Under the pieces are notes generated by a model, which was given only the letters and a program-made list of their open reading frames with translations, was not told the origin of the DNA and searched no databases. The position numbers and the translations under genes were made by a program. Shown here piece by piece: positions 42,448 through 51,430 of a stretch of 64,000 bases of DNA; the stretch's first letter is position 1; each line of letters starts with the position of its first letter. Source of the stretch: Weeksellaceae bacterium (GTDB lineage Bacteria > Bacteroidota > Bacteroidia > Flavobacteriales > Weeksellaceae); assembly GCA_022013695.1 (NCBI GenBank), contig JAKLPS010000008.1:1-64000 (forward strand), in the 5' to 3' direction.

Positions 42448-43176
42448 ATGCCCTATAACACGCTGAAAAAATTAGTCCCGAAAAATTTTTTAATCAAAAA
42501 TGAACAATTCTTCAGGAGATTTATTTATATTTTTTACCGAGGCAACAGCCATCAATGCCCCATTTGCGAAAAGAAATTTCGGAAATTTTTGATGAATCAG
42601 CGTGGCGAACAGCTGTGTCCAAGTTGCGGAAGTATGCCCAGAGACCGGCGCTTGTTTATCGAATTTCAAAAGGAATTTTCGAGAAAAGAGAAAGTCAGCT
42701 TGTTGGATTTTTCGCCGTCCAGATCTTTGTACAGAAAATTAAAATCGATCAAGAACCTAGAATATTATCCCACCGATTTGTCCACCGATTTCATATCTGA
42801 ATATCAATATGACATAACCGAGCTTGCCGTCGATGACCGGTTTTTTGATTTCATCTTTTGCTATCATATTTTGGAACATATTGACGACGATGCCAAAGCC
42901 ATGAAAGAATTGTACAGAGTTTTGAAATCTGGAGGAAAAATATTTGTGCAAACGCCGTTCAAAGACGGCGAAATCTATGAAGATCCGGAAGTGAAAACCG
43001 ATGAAGAACGGCTGAAATACTTTGGACAGAAGGATCACGTGAGAATCTATTCGGTAAATGGATTGGCAAAACGGCTCGCGAATGCGGGATTCCAAGTTCA
43101 AATCAACACCTTCCAAGAAGATCTCTATTTTGGACTTCGCAAAAATGAAACAGTGCTCTTGCTCTCCAAGAGTTAA
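42448..43176 (+). CDS. Zinc-finger class I SAM methyltransferase
   Basis: 242 residues from the ATG at 42448 (a longer reading starts inside the -7 box and is rejected). An N-terminal Cys4 knuckle is visible (CPICEKKF and CPSCGSMPRDR), followed by a Methyltransf_11 fold with SLLDFSPSRSLYRKLK as a degenerate motif I, FDFIFCYHILEHIDDDAKAMKELYRVLKSGGKIF and HVRIYSVNGLAKRLANAGF. Such proteins often modify surface glycans or quinone-like molecules. The target is unknown. Confidence 0.8.
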   Translation: MPYNTLKKLVPKNFLIKNEQFFRRFIYIFYRGNSHQCPICEKKFRKFLMNQRGEQLCPSCGSMPRDRRLFIEFQKEFSRKEKVSLLDFSPSRSLYRKLKSIKNLEYYPTDLSTDFISEYQYDITELAVDDRFFDFIFCYHILEHIDDDAKAMKELYRVLKSGGKIFVQTPFKDGEIYEDPEVKTDEERLKYFGQKDHVRIYSVNGLAKRLANAGFQVQINTFQEDLYFGLRKNETVLLLSKS

Positions 43177-43257
43177 TAATTCTGTAACAGCACTATGTAT
43201 TAAATCGTTAGTTTTCAAAAGCTAAATTCATTAGATTTGTAGTCATATATTTTCTTG

Positions 43258-44019
43258 ATGAAACATAGACTTTTGGGATTCGGAATCATAGGATTGCTGA
43301 TGATAAGCTGCAAAACGCCGCTTAATGTCGCAAAAATCCATACCGAAAAGAATATTTACATTACCGATCAGCTAAAGGACAATAAGGCGATGGATTCGAT
43401 CATCCAACCCTACAAGCAGCAACTACAAGGTAAAATGAATACCGTCATCTCCCACACCAATGTGGAACTTACAAAAGCCGGAGACAACAGCAATCTCGGA
43501 AATCTGTTGGCAGATTACACCTTTGAAGGTGCCGATGATTGGGCCAAGAAAAACAATCTGCCACCGATAGATGCGGCCGTCATCAACATCGGTGGCATCC
43601 GGACGATTATCCCGAAAGGAGACATCCAAACCAAACAGATTTACGAAGTAATGCCTTTTGAAAACGAAATCGTGATCGTGAAAATGAGCGGAAAAGATAT
43701 GGAAGGACTGTTTGATTATTATTTGAAAACCCAAAAGAATAATCCGGTATCGCACCTCATCATCGAAACGGAAAACGGAAAACTTTCTCAGAAGCTAATC
43801 AACGGAGAGACCATAGATTACAACAAAACATACTACATTGCTACTTCGGATTATCTGGCCTTGGGCGGTGATAATATGTTTTTCTTCGGAAAAGGTGAGA
43901 TGATCTCTACGGGTCTCAAAATGCGCGATCTTTTTTTGGAAAAGTTCAAGCAAAATCCCGAAATTTCTGCGCCCAATGATGTGCGATTGATTTTCAAAAA
44001 TAAAAAATCCGAAGAATAA
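43258..44019 (+). CDS. 5'-nucleotidase C-terminal domain lipoprotein
   Basis: 253 residues from the ATG at 43258, after a -7 box (TAGATTTG, 43232-43239). A lipoprotein signal ends LLMISCKTP. The rest is a 5_nucleotid_C domain (substrate-binding half of UshA-type enzymes): SNLGNLLADYTFEGADDWA, PPIDAAVINIGGIRT, GDIQTKQIYEVMPFENEIVIVKMSG, and TYYIATSDYLALGGDNMFFF with the substrate-stacking aromatic. It lacks the metallophosphatase half, which is encoded by the next gene. The ATG of that gene overlaps its stop codon (TAATG). Confidence 0.88.
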   Translation: MKHRLLGFGIIGLLMISCKTPLNVAKIHTEKNIYITDQLKDNKAMDSIIQPYKQQLQGKMNTVISHTNVELTKAGDNSNLGNLLADYTFEGADDWAKKNNLPPIDAAVINIGGIRTIIPKGDIQTKQIYEVMPFENEIVIVKMSGKDMEGLFDYYLKTQKNNPVSHLIIETENGKLSQKLINGETIDYNKTYYIATSDYLALGGDNMFFFGKGEMISTGLKMRDLFLEKFKQNPEISAPNDVRLIFKNKKSEE

Positions 44020-44969
44020 TGCAACGAAAGGAATTTCTAAAATATGTTGGCGCCGGAAGCCTTGCTTTAACATTGACTCCCAATCTTCTGTTGGCCGATC
44101 AACTGGATTCTATCAATAAAAAATCGGCTTACAAATTGACCATCTTGCATACCAACGACCAGCACAGCAGGATTGAGCCGTTTGACTCGTCTTACACCAA
44201 GAATCCCAACCAAGGCGGATTTGCAAGACGCGCCTCATTAATACAACAGATCCGCTCCGAGGAAAAAAATGTTTTGTTGCTGGACTCGGGTGATATTTTC
44301 CAAGGAACGCCTTATTTCAATTTTTTCGGTGGCGAGCTGGAATTCAAGCTGATGAGTATGATGAAGTACGACGCTTCTACAATGGGAAACCACGATTTCG
44401 ACAACGGCTTGGAAGGCTTTTTTAAGGTCTTGCCCAATGCCAAGTTCCCTTTCGTCTGCTCCAATTATGATTTTAAAAATACCCTATTAGACGGCAAAAC
44501 CCAGGCTTACAAAATCTTCTGCAAAGACGGGATCAAAGTGGGCGTTTTTGCGGTGGGGATTGAGCTGAACGGCTTGGTGAGTAAGAAGAATTATGCCGAA
44601 ACGATTTATCAAAACCCGATAGAGATTGCGCAGCACTATGCAGATTTTCTGCGCAAGGAAAAGAAGTGTGATCTCGTGATCTGTTTGTCGCACATTGGAT
44701 TTGATTATAAAGATGATCCGGCGAAAATATCGGACAAGCATCTGGCTGCAAAAACCTCGGGGATAGATTTGATTTTAGGCGGTCATACCCATACTTTTTT
44801 GAAGGAGCCTTTGACTTTTCAAAATAAAACGGGGAAGAATGTGATTGTCAATCAGGTAGGTTGGGCTGGGATCTTACTAGGAAGACTGGACTTTTATTTC
44901 GATAATCATAAGGATTTGAAAAATATTTCGTGGAATAATCAGTTAATAGATGAAAACATCATTGCTTAG
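44019..44969 (+). CDS. Metallophosphatase half of a 5'-nucleotidase
   Basis: 316 residues. N terminus MQRKEFLKYVGAGSLALTL resembles a Tat or Sec export signal (one Arg-Lys pair). The catalytic metallophosphatase domain shows LTILHTNDQHSRIEPF (metal ligands), LLLDSGDIFQGTPYF, STMGNHDFDNGLEGF, CDLVICLSHIGFDYKDD and IDLILGGHTHTFLKEP (His ligands). It probably hydrolyses extracytoplasmic nucleotides together with the C-terminal-domain lipoprotein upstream, which supplies the substrate-binding half. Coupled by TAATG. porZ starts two bases after its stop codon. Confidence 0.9.
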   Translation: MQRKEFLKYVGAGSLALTLTPNLLLADQLDSINKKSAYKLTILHTNDQHSRIEPFDSSYTKNPNQGGFARRASLIQQIRSEEKNVLLLDSGDIFQGTPYFNFFGGELEFKLMSMMKYDASTMGNHDFDNGLEGFFKVLPNAKFPFVCSNYDFKNTLLDGKTQAYKIFCKDGIKVGVFAVGIELNGLVSKKNYAETIYQNPIEIAQHYADFLRKEKKCDLVICLSHIGFDYKDDPAKISDKHLAAKTSGIDLILGGHTHTFLKEPLTFQNKTGKNVIVNQVGWAGILLGRLDFYFDNHKDLKNISWNNQLIDENIIA

Positions 44970-44970
44970 A

Positions 44971-47253
44971 ATGAAGAAAATTTTATTATTGATATCGTTT
45001 GGCATCACCTTGCTCTGCCCGGCGCAGACTTCCACCAAATGGAGCGATCTCTTCTCTTACAACAACATTTTGGCCATTCGGGAAGATAGCGACAGATTGA
45101 TCGTGGCTACCGAGAACGGTATTTTCTACTATTATCCATCGACTGGCGAGATCAAAAAACTCTCGAAAGCCAATGGTCTCCACGATGTGAAAATTTCCGC
45201 CTTTGATTACAATTCGGCCACGCAGACGGGAATCGTAGGCTATCAAAACGGTTCGATGGATGTGATCACGTCCAACGGTATTTTCCTGATCGTCGATATT
45301 CCTTTGGCCACCGGCTACAACGGCAGCAAGAGAATCAATCACATCTCCATTAATGGCGACCGGGCGGTGGTCTCAGCGGGCTATGGCGTTTCTATTTTCA
45401 ACATTAGCAGAAGAGAATTTGGAGACACCGCCTTTTTTGCAAACGGAGGAACTTACGTGGCAGCGAACGCCTCTGTGCTGAAAGACAATACAATCTACGT
45501 GGCAACCAATTCGGGTATCAAATCCCACGAAGTCAATGCTACTTTTCCCGTATTTTCCAGCTGGACAACGCCTCTTGCAGGTAGCTTCAAAAAAGTAGAT
45601 GCCACCAGCACAATCGCTTTTGCAACAAGCACGCAAGTAAGCTATGGAACGGGTCCCGCTTATTCTAACCTTAGCAAAACCTTTACAAATATTCAGGATT
45701 TGAGAGTGACGGACAGTCAAATAATCGTGACAGATCAAACTCTGGTTTATATCTACAGCACCACGGGCGCTCTTCAGAAAACCTTCGATGCAGGAGAAAT
45801 TATCAATACAGCGCTGCTCTACAACAATACATTATTTACCGGAACAAGATTTTCGGGGATGTACAACGAGCAAAAAAGCAGTTTCAAACCAGACGGCCCT
45901 TATAATAACAGAGCATACAAATTAAGCTTGCTCAATAACCAGATCTGGGTAGCTTCGGGCAACAGAAATCTGGATCCGCAAGCCACAGCCAACAATCCCA
46001 ATGAAGATAAAATTGGCTATTACCATTATGATGGTGCCAAATGGAATTATCCACTCTATTTTTTAAACAATACCTCCATTAAGTACAATATTTTGGATGT
46101 GATTCCAGATCCATCGAATCCTACAGATGTTTATTTTACCAATTTTTACTCCAATGGATTTTCGCCAACGGACAAAGGCGTTTATAAAATGCGGAATAAT
46201 GAATTTGTCAAAAGATATTCTTTCAATAGTGATGAGCGAGCGTATTGGTACAAGCCAGTAGGTCTTATTTTTGACGGTCAAAATAATCTTTTTTGCACTG
46301 TGCAATCCACTTGTCCCGCGTTCAACGATCCTTGTCCAACGTCTAGTTTTTTTCTATTTAATAAGTCGAGCGACGCCTTTGGAACCACGCCATTTACAAC
46401 TTTTAATATAGGAGGCATTCAAAAACCGACGACCAAAGAAGGTGTTTTATATATTCCCGCGCCTTACACGAGTGACGGTGGATTGATGATTTATGATTAC
46501 AACAACACCGCGAGTTCCGCTTCGGATGATAAATTCAAAGTGTTGAAAAAGGGCAATAATTTACCCATCGACGGCACCACTTCTGTGAGCATAGACAACA
46601 ATGATGATGTCTGGATTGGCAACAACGAAGGGCTGAGAATACTCTCCAATCCGCAATCCGCCATTTTGGAAGATAATCCTCAGACGGATCCCATTATCAT
46701 AGAAGAAAATGGCCTGGCAGAAGAACTTTTCCGAGATGCCAAGCTTTTGCAAATCACGACAGACTCTGGCAATCAAAAATGGGTCTCCATCGATGGTGGC
46801 GGTGTTTTCTACATCAGTTCCAATGGCGACCAAACCATCTATAAGTTTACAAAATCAAATTCTCCACTGCCGAATGATAGCGTTACCGATATCGAAATCG
46901 ACAGCAAAACGGGAAAAGTCTATTTCGTAACCTTAGATGGCATCGTGGTTTACCAAGGCGATGTTGCTGAAGTGACTTCCAACTTTGGCGACGTTTTGGT
47001 CTATCCCAATCCGGTAGTCTATGCCCAATACAAAGGCAATGTGAGAATACGCGGGCTGGCTGCAAAAACCAATATCCGGATCACCGATGCGGCTGGAAAT
47101 CTGGTACATTCTGCAGTGGCAACGGGCGGCTATTTTGAATGGAATCTGGCGAATCAGCGTGGCGTGCGAGTGGCATCGGGCATTTATTTTGTGCTGATGA
47201 CCAACGAAGACGGAACCGATACGGCCACGGCAAAGATTGCGGTTGTGAATTAA
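44971..47253 (+). CDS. porZ: PorZ, T9SS attachment-complex component
   Basis: 760 residues from the ATG at 44971 (signal peptide MKKILLLISFGITLLCPAQ); an ATG 21 bases earlier would merely extend it. The body is the PorZ beta-propeller pair: WSDLFSYNNILAIREDSDRLIVATENGIFYY, SKANGLHDVKISAFDYN, NGSMDVITSNGI, TSVSIDNNDDVWIGNNEGLRIL and KWVSIDGGGVFYISSNGD. A T9SS-like C-terminal domain follows (VLVYPNPVVYAQYKG ... GVRVASGIYFVLM). PorZ belongs to the PorU-V-Q-Z attachment complex that links cargo to A-LPS on the cell surface. Its linkage to recO is conserved in Bacteroidota. The T9SS cargo protein at 1584 would be a client. Confidence 0.88.
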   Translation: MKKILLLISFGITLLCPAQTSTKWSDLFSYNNILAIREDSDRLIVATENGIFYYYPSTGEIKKLSKANGLHDVKISAFDYNSATQTGIVGYQNGSMDVITSNGIFLIVDIPLATGYNGSKRINHISINGDRAVVSAGYGVSIFNISRREFGDTAFFANGGTYVAANASVLKDNTIYVATNSGIKSHEVNATFPVFSSWTTPLAGSFKKVDATSTIAFATSTQVSYGTGPAYSNLSKTFTNIQDLRVTDSQIIVTDQTLVYIYSTTGALQKTFDAGEIINTALLYNNTLFTGTRFSGMYNEQKSSFKPDGPYNNRAYKLSLLNNQIWVASGNRNLDPQATANNPNEDKIGYYHYDGAKWNYPLYFLNNTSIKYNILDVIPDPSNPTDVYFTNFYSNGFSPTDKGVYKMRNNEFVKRYSFNSDERAYWYKPVGLIFDGQNNLFCTVQSTCPAFNDPCPTSSFFLFNKSSDAFGTTPFTTFNIGGIQKPTTKEGVLYIPAPYTSDGGLMIYDYNNTASSASDDKFKVLKKGNNLPIDGTTSVSIDNNDDVWIGNNEGLRILSNPQSAILEDNPQTDPIIIEENGLAEELFRDAKLLQITTDSGNQKWVSIDGGGVFYISSNGDQTIYKFTKSNSPLPNDSVTDIEIDSKTGKVYFVTLDGIVVYQGDVAEVTSNFGDVLVYPNPVVYAQYKGNVRIRGLAAKTNIRITDAAGNLVHSAVATGGYFEWNLANQRGVRVASGIYFVLMTNEDGTDTATAKIAVVN

Positions 47254-47256
47254 CCA

Positions 47257-47934
47257 ATGACGCAGGAAGTTTTTTTACTGTCTTATACCAAATATGGAGA
47301 TCACGACGCTGTTCTCCATTGTTTTTGCAAAGAAAACGGCTTCGAGAGTTTCTTTGCCAAAGGGATTTATGCTCCAAAAAATAAAAGAAAAGCCTTCCTT
47401 TTTCCTTTGAATGAACTCCTGCTTTACACCTCGGACAAGAAAAAAAATATCCCGAACGTCCTGAAAATGGAGCAGAAAAATGTTGATTTTTTCAGTTCTG
47501 ATATTCGGAAAAGTTCGATTTTGTTTTTTATATCAGATTTGCTCAATCAGGTTTTGAGGAACGAACATCAAAATGTGGGCATCTATTCCGAAATTTCAAT
47601 TTTCTTAAGTCAGTTGCAGATCAATAATTTCCAGTCGCATCTGATTTTTATTTTCAGACTTCTGAAGCAACAAGGTTTGCAGCCTTTATTTTCTCAGAAA
47701 ATCTATCTCAATCCTGAGACAGGACATTTCGAAGATGCAGAGGTGCACCCGATTTTCAGCAAAGAAGTTTCGGCGGTTTGGAAGAATCTTAGTACTTCCC
47801 CCGATCCTTATTCTATAAAACTGAGCAGAGCCGAAAAACAGAATTTCCTCGATTCTATTTTGGTCTATTTTCATTATCATTTTACCGAGTTCCGAGAGCC
47901 AAAATCTTTGGAAATTATTAAGGAAATATTTTAG
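47257..47934 (+). CDS. recO: DNA repair protein RecO
   Basis: 225 residues, slightly shorter than the usual ~240. RecO anneals ssDNA and loads RecA with RecF/RecR. The N-terminal OB domain contains VFLLSYTKYGDHDAVLHCFCKENGFESFFAKGIYAPKNKRKAFLFPLNELLLYTS, and the C-terminal part has the helical domain with IYSEISIFLSQLQ and FLDSILVYFHYHFTEFREPKSLEI, the last being the family's typical C-terminal helix. No zinc-binding Cys cluster is visible. It starts three bases after the porZ stop codon. Confidence 0.88.
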   Translation: MTQEVFLLSYTKYGDHDAVLHCFCKENGFESFFAKGIYAPKNKRKAFLFPLNELLLYTSDKKKNIPNVLKMEQKNVDFFSSDIRKSSILFFISDLLNQVLRNEHQNVGIYSEISIFLSQLQINNFQSHLIFIFRLLKQQGLQPLFSQKIYLNPETGHFEDAEVHPIFSKEVSAVWKNLSTSPDPYSIKLSRAEKQNFLDSILVYFHYHFTEFREPKSLEIIKEIF

Positions 47935-47955
47935 TAGAAAGTTCGATCGAAGATG

Positions 47956-48612
47956 TCACATGTTCCTAGGATTTTTCCAGCCTTTAGCTAATCTTTCAAT
48001 AGTTCCAATAACTCTCTGTTTTCTTGTTTCGTCTCGTTTGGCAGTGATGATCCATTCTATGTATTCCTTTTTATTGGTAAAAGATAGACTGTTGAAAAAA
48101 GTCGCTTCTAATGTGGTTTTTCCCAATGCAGTTGAAATATCATCGGGCAGATGAACTTCTTTTTTTTCTGCGTTGACATAATTAAAAATTTCTCTCACTT
48201 TTGATGTCGTTTCCTTTTTTTTATCAGCCTCGGTTTTTATTCTAAAACCAAAGGCTGACCAAGTTTTATCAAAAGCGATTAAACTGATCCATTGCAATTC
48301 TTTATGTTCAAGTATAGCTTCCCAGCCTTTATCACGAGTAAGGTCTGTTTGAATGTTAGAAGTTCCTTTGGGATAATATATCCAGCACAATACATCGCCT
48401 GTAACAAGTGTTAATACGTTGTCAAGCTCATTCTCTAATTGAGCTTTGTTAACAACAAACCAATGCACTTGCTGAAAATGCCTTGCCTTTTGAAGGATTT
48501 TTACACCTATTGGAAGAGGCTGCAACTGCCTTTCAAAGTTTTCAGGAGCATGTAAAGTAAGCAAAGTGAATTGTTCTTTTATTTTTAGTTTTTGTGCAAT
48601 TGTATTTGGCAT
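47956..48612 (-). CDS. OmdA/YdeI-family protein
   Basis: 218 residues from the ATG at 48612 (a longer reading from 48699 runs through a repetitive intergenic stretch and is rejected). The C-terminal ~65 residues match the bacteriocin-resistance YdeI/OmpD-associated domain: LPDDISTALGKTTLEATFFNSL, KKEYIEWIITAKRDETRKQRV and TIERLAKGWKNP. The N-terminal half is a DUF3052-like fold (LLTLHAPENF, VHWFVVNKAQLENELD, DVLCWIYYPKGTSN). YdeI in E. coli is linked to polymyxin and bacteriocin resistance. A role in envelope stress is possible, but no such partner is here. Confidence 0.75.
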   Translation of the reverse strand: MPNTIAQKLKIKEQFTLLTLHAPENFERQLQPLPIGVKILQKARHFQQVHWFVVNKAQLENELDNVLTLVTGDVLCWIYYPKGTSNIQTDLTRDKGWEAILEHKELQWISLIAFDKTWSAFGFRIKTEADKKKETTSKVREIFNYVNAEKKEVHLPDDISTALGKTTLEATFFNSLSFTNKKEYIEWIITAKRDETRKQRVIGTIERLAKGWKNPRNM

Positions 48613-48951
48613 AACTTCAAAAGTATAATTTATAAAATTAAAAGAGGCATCCGAGAAAATGGCGGCCCATAGGCGCATAGGCGAAGTTGCCTCTCGCAAT
48701 CTTGCTTCTGTGGAGATGTTTCTTTACTCCATGTGGGTTTCTCGTAGTATTTTTACAGCTATATATTTCAGTTGCTGTCAAAACCTAATTTTTTGATATT
48801 CTGTTCGATCCACCGGGCTGATTTGATCTAAAACTATCCAACCATTTGTTTTAGCTTGCGAATTTCCTAACTTTTTACGTTAGCAGAAGTTATTTGGCCA
48901 AGTTACAATGAAATGCTGCAAAATATTTTGGTAATCCACCTTTGATTAATT
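48613..48951. other. 339-base gap with short repeats, no gene seen
   Basis: It contains a direct repeat CATAGGCG CATAGGCG (48668-48683) and an inverted pair AGAGGCA / TGCCTCT (48643-48649 and 48688-48694) within a locally GC-rich patch. The remainder (48720-48951) is AT-rich and featureless. No promoter with both elements was found for the OmdA-like gene. Confidence 0.5.
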
Positions 48952-49698
48952 CTATCCGAAATGCCCACCAATGTAGCCTTTTGTGGTTTCCATCTTAGGA
49001 TTATTGAAGATCTGGCTGGTTTCGCCTTCCTCTATAATTTCGCCGAGATACATAAACACCGTTTTGTCTGCTACGCGCTGCGCTTGCTGCATATTGTGGG
49101 TGACGATTACAATCGTATATTGCTCTTTCAGTTTATGAATTAGATTTTCGATTTTGGAGGTACTTATGGGGTCTAACGCAGAGCACGGCTCGTCCATCAG
49201 GATTACTTCCGGGCGCAGCGCCACGGTTCTGGCAATGCAAAGCCGCTGTTGCTGCCCTCCCGAGAGTCTGGTAGCCGGTTTTTTCAGGTCGTCTTTTACT
49301 TCGTCCCAAAGATAGGCTTCTTCCAAGGCTTTCTGTACCGTAGCCGCATCGGCTGGCAAGTTGTTGATTTTTAATCCATAAGCGATGTTTTCGTAAATGC
49401 TTTTGGGAAAAGGATTAGCTTTTTGAAACACCATTCCTATTCTCCTGCGGACACTGGTCACCTCGATTCCTTTCTGATAAAGATCTTGCCCTTCCAAAGC
49501 AATTTTTCCATCGATTTTGGCATCGGGGTACAAATCGTGCATCCTGTTGAAACAGCGGAGCAGCGTGCTTTTCCCACAGCCCGAAGGCCCTATCAATGCC
49601 GTGACTTGCTTTTCCGGAAATTCAACAGAGATATTTTTTAAAATAAGTTTGTCCCCGAAAGATAGATTCAGGTTTTCCGCAGTTAATTTACTTTTCAT
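48952..49698 (-). CDS. pstB: Phosphate ABC transporter ATP-binding protein
   Basis: 248 residues. Walker A LIGPSGCGKSTLLRCFNRMHDLYP is the PstB form, with VFQKANPFPKSIYENIAYG, the signature RLSGGQQQRLCIARTVA, Walker B VILMDEPCSALDPIST and the switch in VTHNMQQAQRVADKTVFMYLGE. It powers the PstCA permease. Its start overlaps pstA's end by eleven bases (48952-49698 against 49688). phoU, which often follows pstB, is absent here. Confidence 0.97.
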   Translation of the reverse strand: MKSKLTAENLNLSFGDKLILKNISVEFPEKQVTALIGPSGCGKSTLLRCFNRMHDLYPDAKIDGKIALEGQDLYQKGIEVTSVRRRIGMVFQKANPFPKSIYENIAYGLKINNLPADAATVQKALEEAYLWDEVKDDLKKPATRLSGGQQQRLCIARTVALRPEVILMDEPCSALDPISTSKIENLIHKLKEQYTIVIVTHNMQQAQRVADKTVFMYLGEIIEEGETSQIFNNPKMETTKGYIGGHFG

Positions 49699-50545
49699 CT
49701 TTTCTGTATTTATATCGGATATAAAATGCGGTCAAATTCATCAGAAATACCACCACTATCAGCACAAGAGCAGTCCCGTAAGCAATAGGACGAACCTCCT
49801 CGATGGATTGATGCTGGGTGGACAGCATATATAAATGATAAGGCAAAGCCATAAATTCCTGATTGGGCGTACCCAAAGCCGTGGTAATGTAAAATGCGGC
49901 GCCGGTAAAGAGAATGGGTGCCGTTTCTCCGGCAGCCCGAGATAAGGTTAAAACAACACCCGTTAAAATTCCGGACATTGACGAGGGCAGCACCACATCT
50001 CTGATGGACTCGTATTTGGTGGCGCCAACTCCCAAAGCGGCCTCGCGCATACTGGCGGGAATTCTCAGCAAAGCTTCTTCGGTAGTAGTGATGATGTAGG
50101 GGAGCGACAACAAACCAAGGGTTAAACCTGCCGACAAAATAGATGTTCCAAAATGCAAAGCCTGAACGAACAATGCCAATCCAAAAAGCCCGTAAATAAT
50201 GGAAGGAACTCCCGAAAGATTTCGGATAGAAGCACGAATCGTCCTCGTAAGCCAAGTATTTTCGGCATATTCATTGAGGTAAATGGCGCAGCATATTCCA
50301 AAAGGAATGGAAAAAAGTGCCGCGATGAAGGTTAAAACCACCGTTCCGATTATCGGCGTCAGGATCCCGCCTTTCGTCATTCCGTCTGTGGGAAATTGGG
50401 AAATAAAGTCCCAAGAAATCACCGAAATTCCTTTGCTGAAAATGTCGTACAAAATGACGATGAGGAACACACACACCGAGATGGTGCAGAACAGCAAGGT
50501 TCCCCATTCGATTATCGGGGTTATTTTTTTAAGTTTAAGCGGCAT
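49688..50545 (-). CDS. pstA: Phosphate ABC transporter permease PstA
   Basis: 285 residues, start chosen at 50545 (MPLKLKKITPIIEWG) because it gives the smaller overlap with pstC. Six hydrophobic helices. The cytoplasmic coupling loop is EALLRIPASMREAALGVGATKYESIRDVVLPSSMSGILTGVVLTLSRAAGETAPILFTGAAF, which is diagnostic for PstA. With PstC it forms the inner-membrane channel for phosphate. Confidence 0.96.
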   Translation of the reverse strand: MPLKLKKITPIIEWGTLLFCTISVCVFLIVILYDIFSKGISVISWDFISQFPTDGMTKGGILTPIIGTVVLTFIAALFSIPFGICCAIYLNEYAENTWLTRTIRASIRNLSGVPSIIYGLFGLALFVQALHFGTSILSAGLTLGLLSLPYIITTTEEALLRIPASMREAALGVGATKYESIRDVVLPSSMSGILTGVVLTLSRAAGETAPILFTGAAFYITTALGTPNQEFMALPYHLYMLSTQHQSIEEVRPIAYGTALVLIVVVFLMNLTAFYIRYKYRKDEK

Positions 50546-51425
50546 GGAATTTTCTGAATTTGTTAATAAAATATTCACCCATCAAATTGGCAATCAAGGT
50601 CATAAAAAACAGAACGATGGCAATGGCGAACAGCGCGTAGTAATGGGTGGTTTGATAAGGAACTTCGCCCATCTCGATGGCAATTGTGGCAGTAATCGTT
50701 TTTACAGAATCAAAAAATCCTTTCGGAAAAATGGCGGCATTACCCGTTGCCATCAGGACAGTCATCGTTTCGCCAATAGCCCTGCCCAGTCCCAGCATAA
50801 TGGCCGCGATAATCCCTGGACTTGCTGCCGGAATGGTGACTTTTCTCAAAGTCTGCCACCTGGAAGCTCCCAAAGCATAACTCGCTTCGCGATAGGTTTG
50901 CGGTACCGAATTGATGGCATCTTCCGAAATGGTAATAATCGTAGGCAAAGCCATAATTGCCAAAAGAATCGCGCCGTTCAGCGCATTTAAACCGTTGGGC
51001 AAATTGCTCATTTGGGCAATGTGCGGTCCCAAAAGAACTATTCCCAAAAATCCGATGACCACCGATGGCACGGCAGCCAGCATCTCGATGGCAGGTTTCA
51101 AAAATGCCTTCAATTTCGGACTGGCATATTCTGATATAAAAGCGGCAGTTCCTATTCCCAAAGGAATGGCAATTAGCATCGCACCGAAGGAAACCAAGGT
51201 GGTGCTAGCAATGAGGGGCAACAAGCCGTAAACGGGTGTCGGAGCTGTGGGATTCCATTCCATTCCCGTGATAAAGTCCAAAGGAGACACTTTGAAAAAG
51301 AATGAAAGTGAGTTGTACAAAAGCATAAAAAAAATGCCTCCCAGCAAAGCCAAAACCAGCAAACCCGTAGATTTGAAGAGGATTTTGGCCACCTTATCGA
51401 TGACGATTCTTTTTTTGTATTGCAT
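50535..51425 (-). CDS. pstC: Phosphate ABC transporter permease PstC
   Basis: 296 residues. TM helices run from about 20 onwards. The coupling loop is NSVPQTYREASYALGASRWQTLRKVTIPAASPGIIAAIMLGLGRAIGETMTVLMATGN, typical of PstC, and GIGTAAFISEYASPKLKAFLKPAIEMLAAVPSVVIGF is the other conserved block. It overlaps pstA by eleven bases and follows pstS by five, so the four pst genes form one operon. Confidence 0.96.
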   Translation of the reverse strand: MQYKKRIVIDKVAKILFKSTGLLVLALLGGIFFMLLYNSLSFFFKVSPLDFITGMEWNPTAPTPVYGLLPLIASTTLVSFGAMLIAIPLGIGTAAFISEYASPKLKAFLKPAIEMLAAVPSVVIGFLGIVLLGPHIAQMSNLPNGLNALNGAILLAIMALPTIITISEDAINSVPQTYREASYALGASRWQTLRKVTIPAASPGIIAAIMLGLGRAIGETMTVLMATGNAAIFPKGFFDSVKTITATIAIEMGEVPYQTTHYYALFAIAIVLFFMTLIANLMGEYFINKFRKFHAA

Positions 51426-51430
51426 ACGAT

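Noticed and set aside
44019-44969. A classical Tat signal in the metallophosphatase
   Set aside because: The N terminus has Arg-Lys, not the twin Arg; export is likely but the pathway is not settled.
50283-50990. A 235-codon frame on the plus strand across the pst genes
   Set aside because: It is antisense to pstA and pstC, which are convincing by motif; the composition is repetitive basic residues without any domain.
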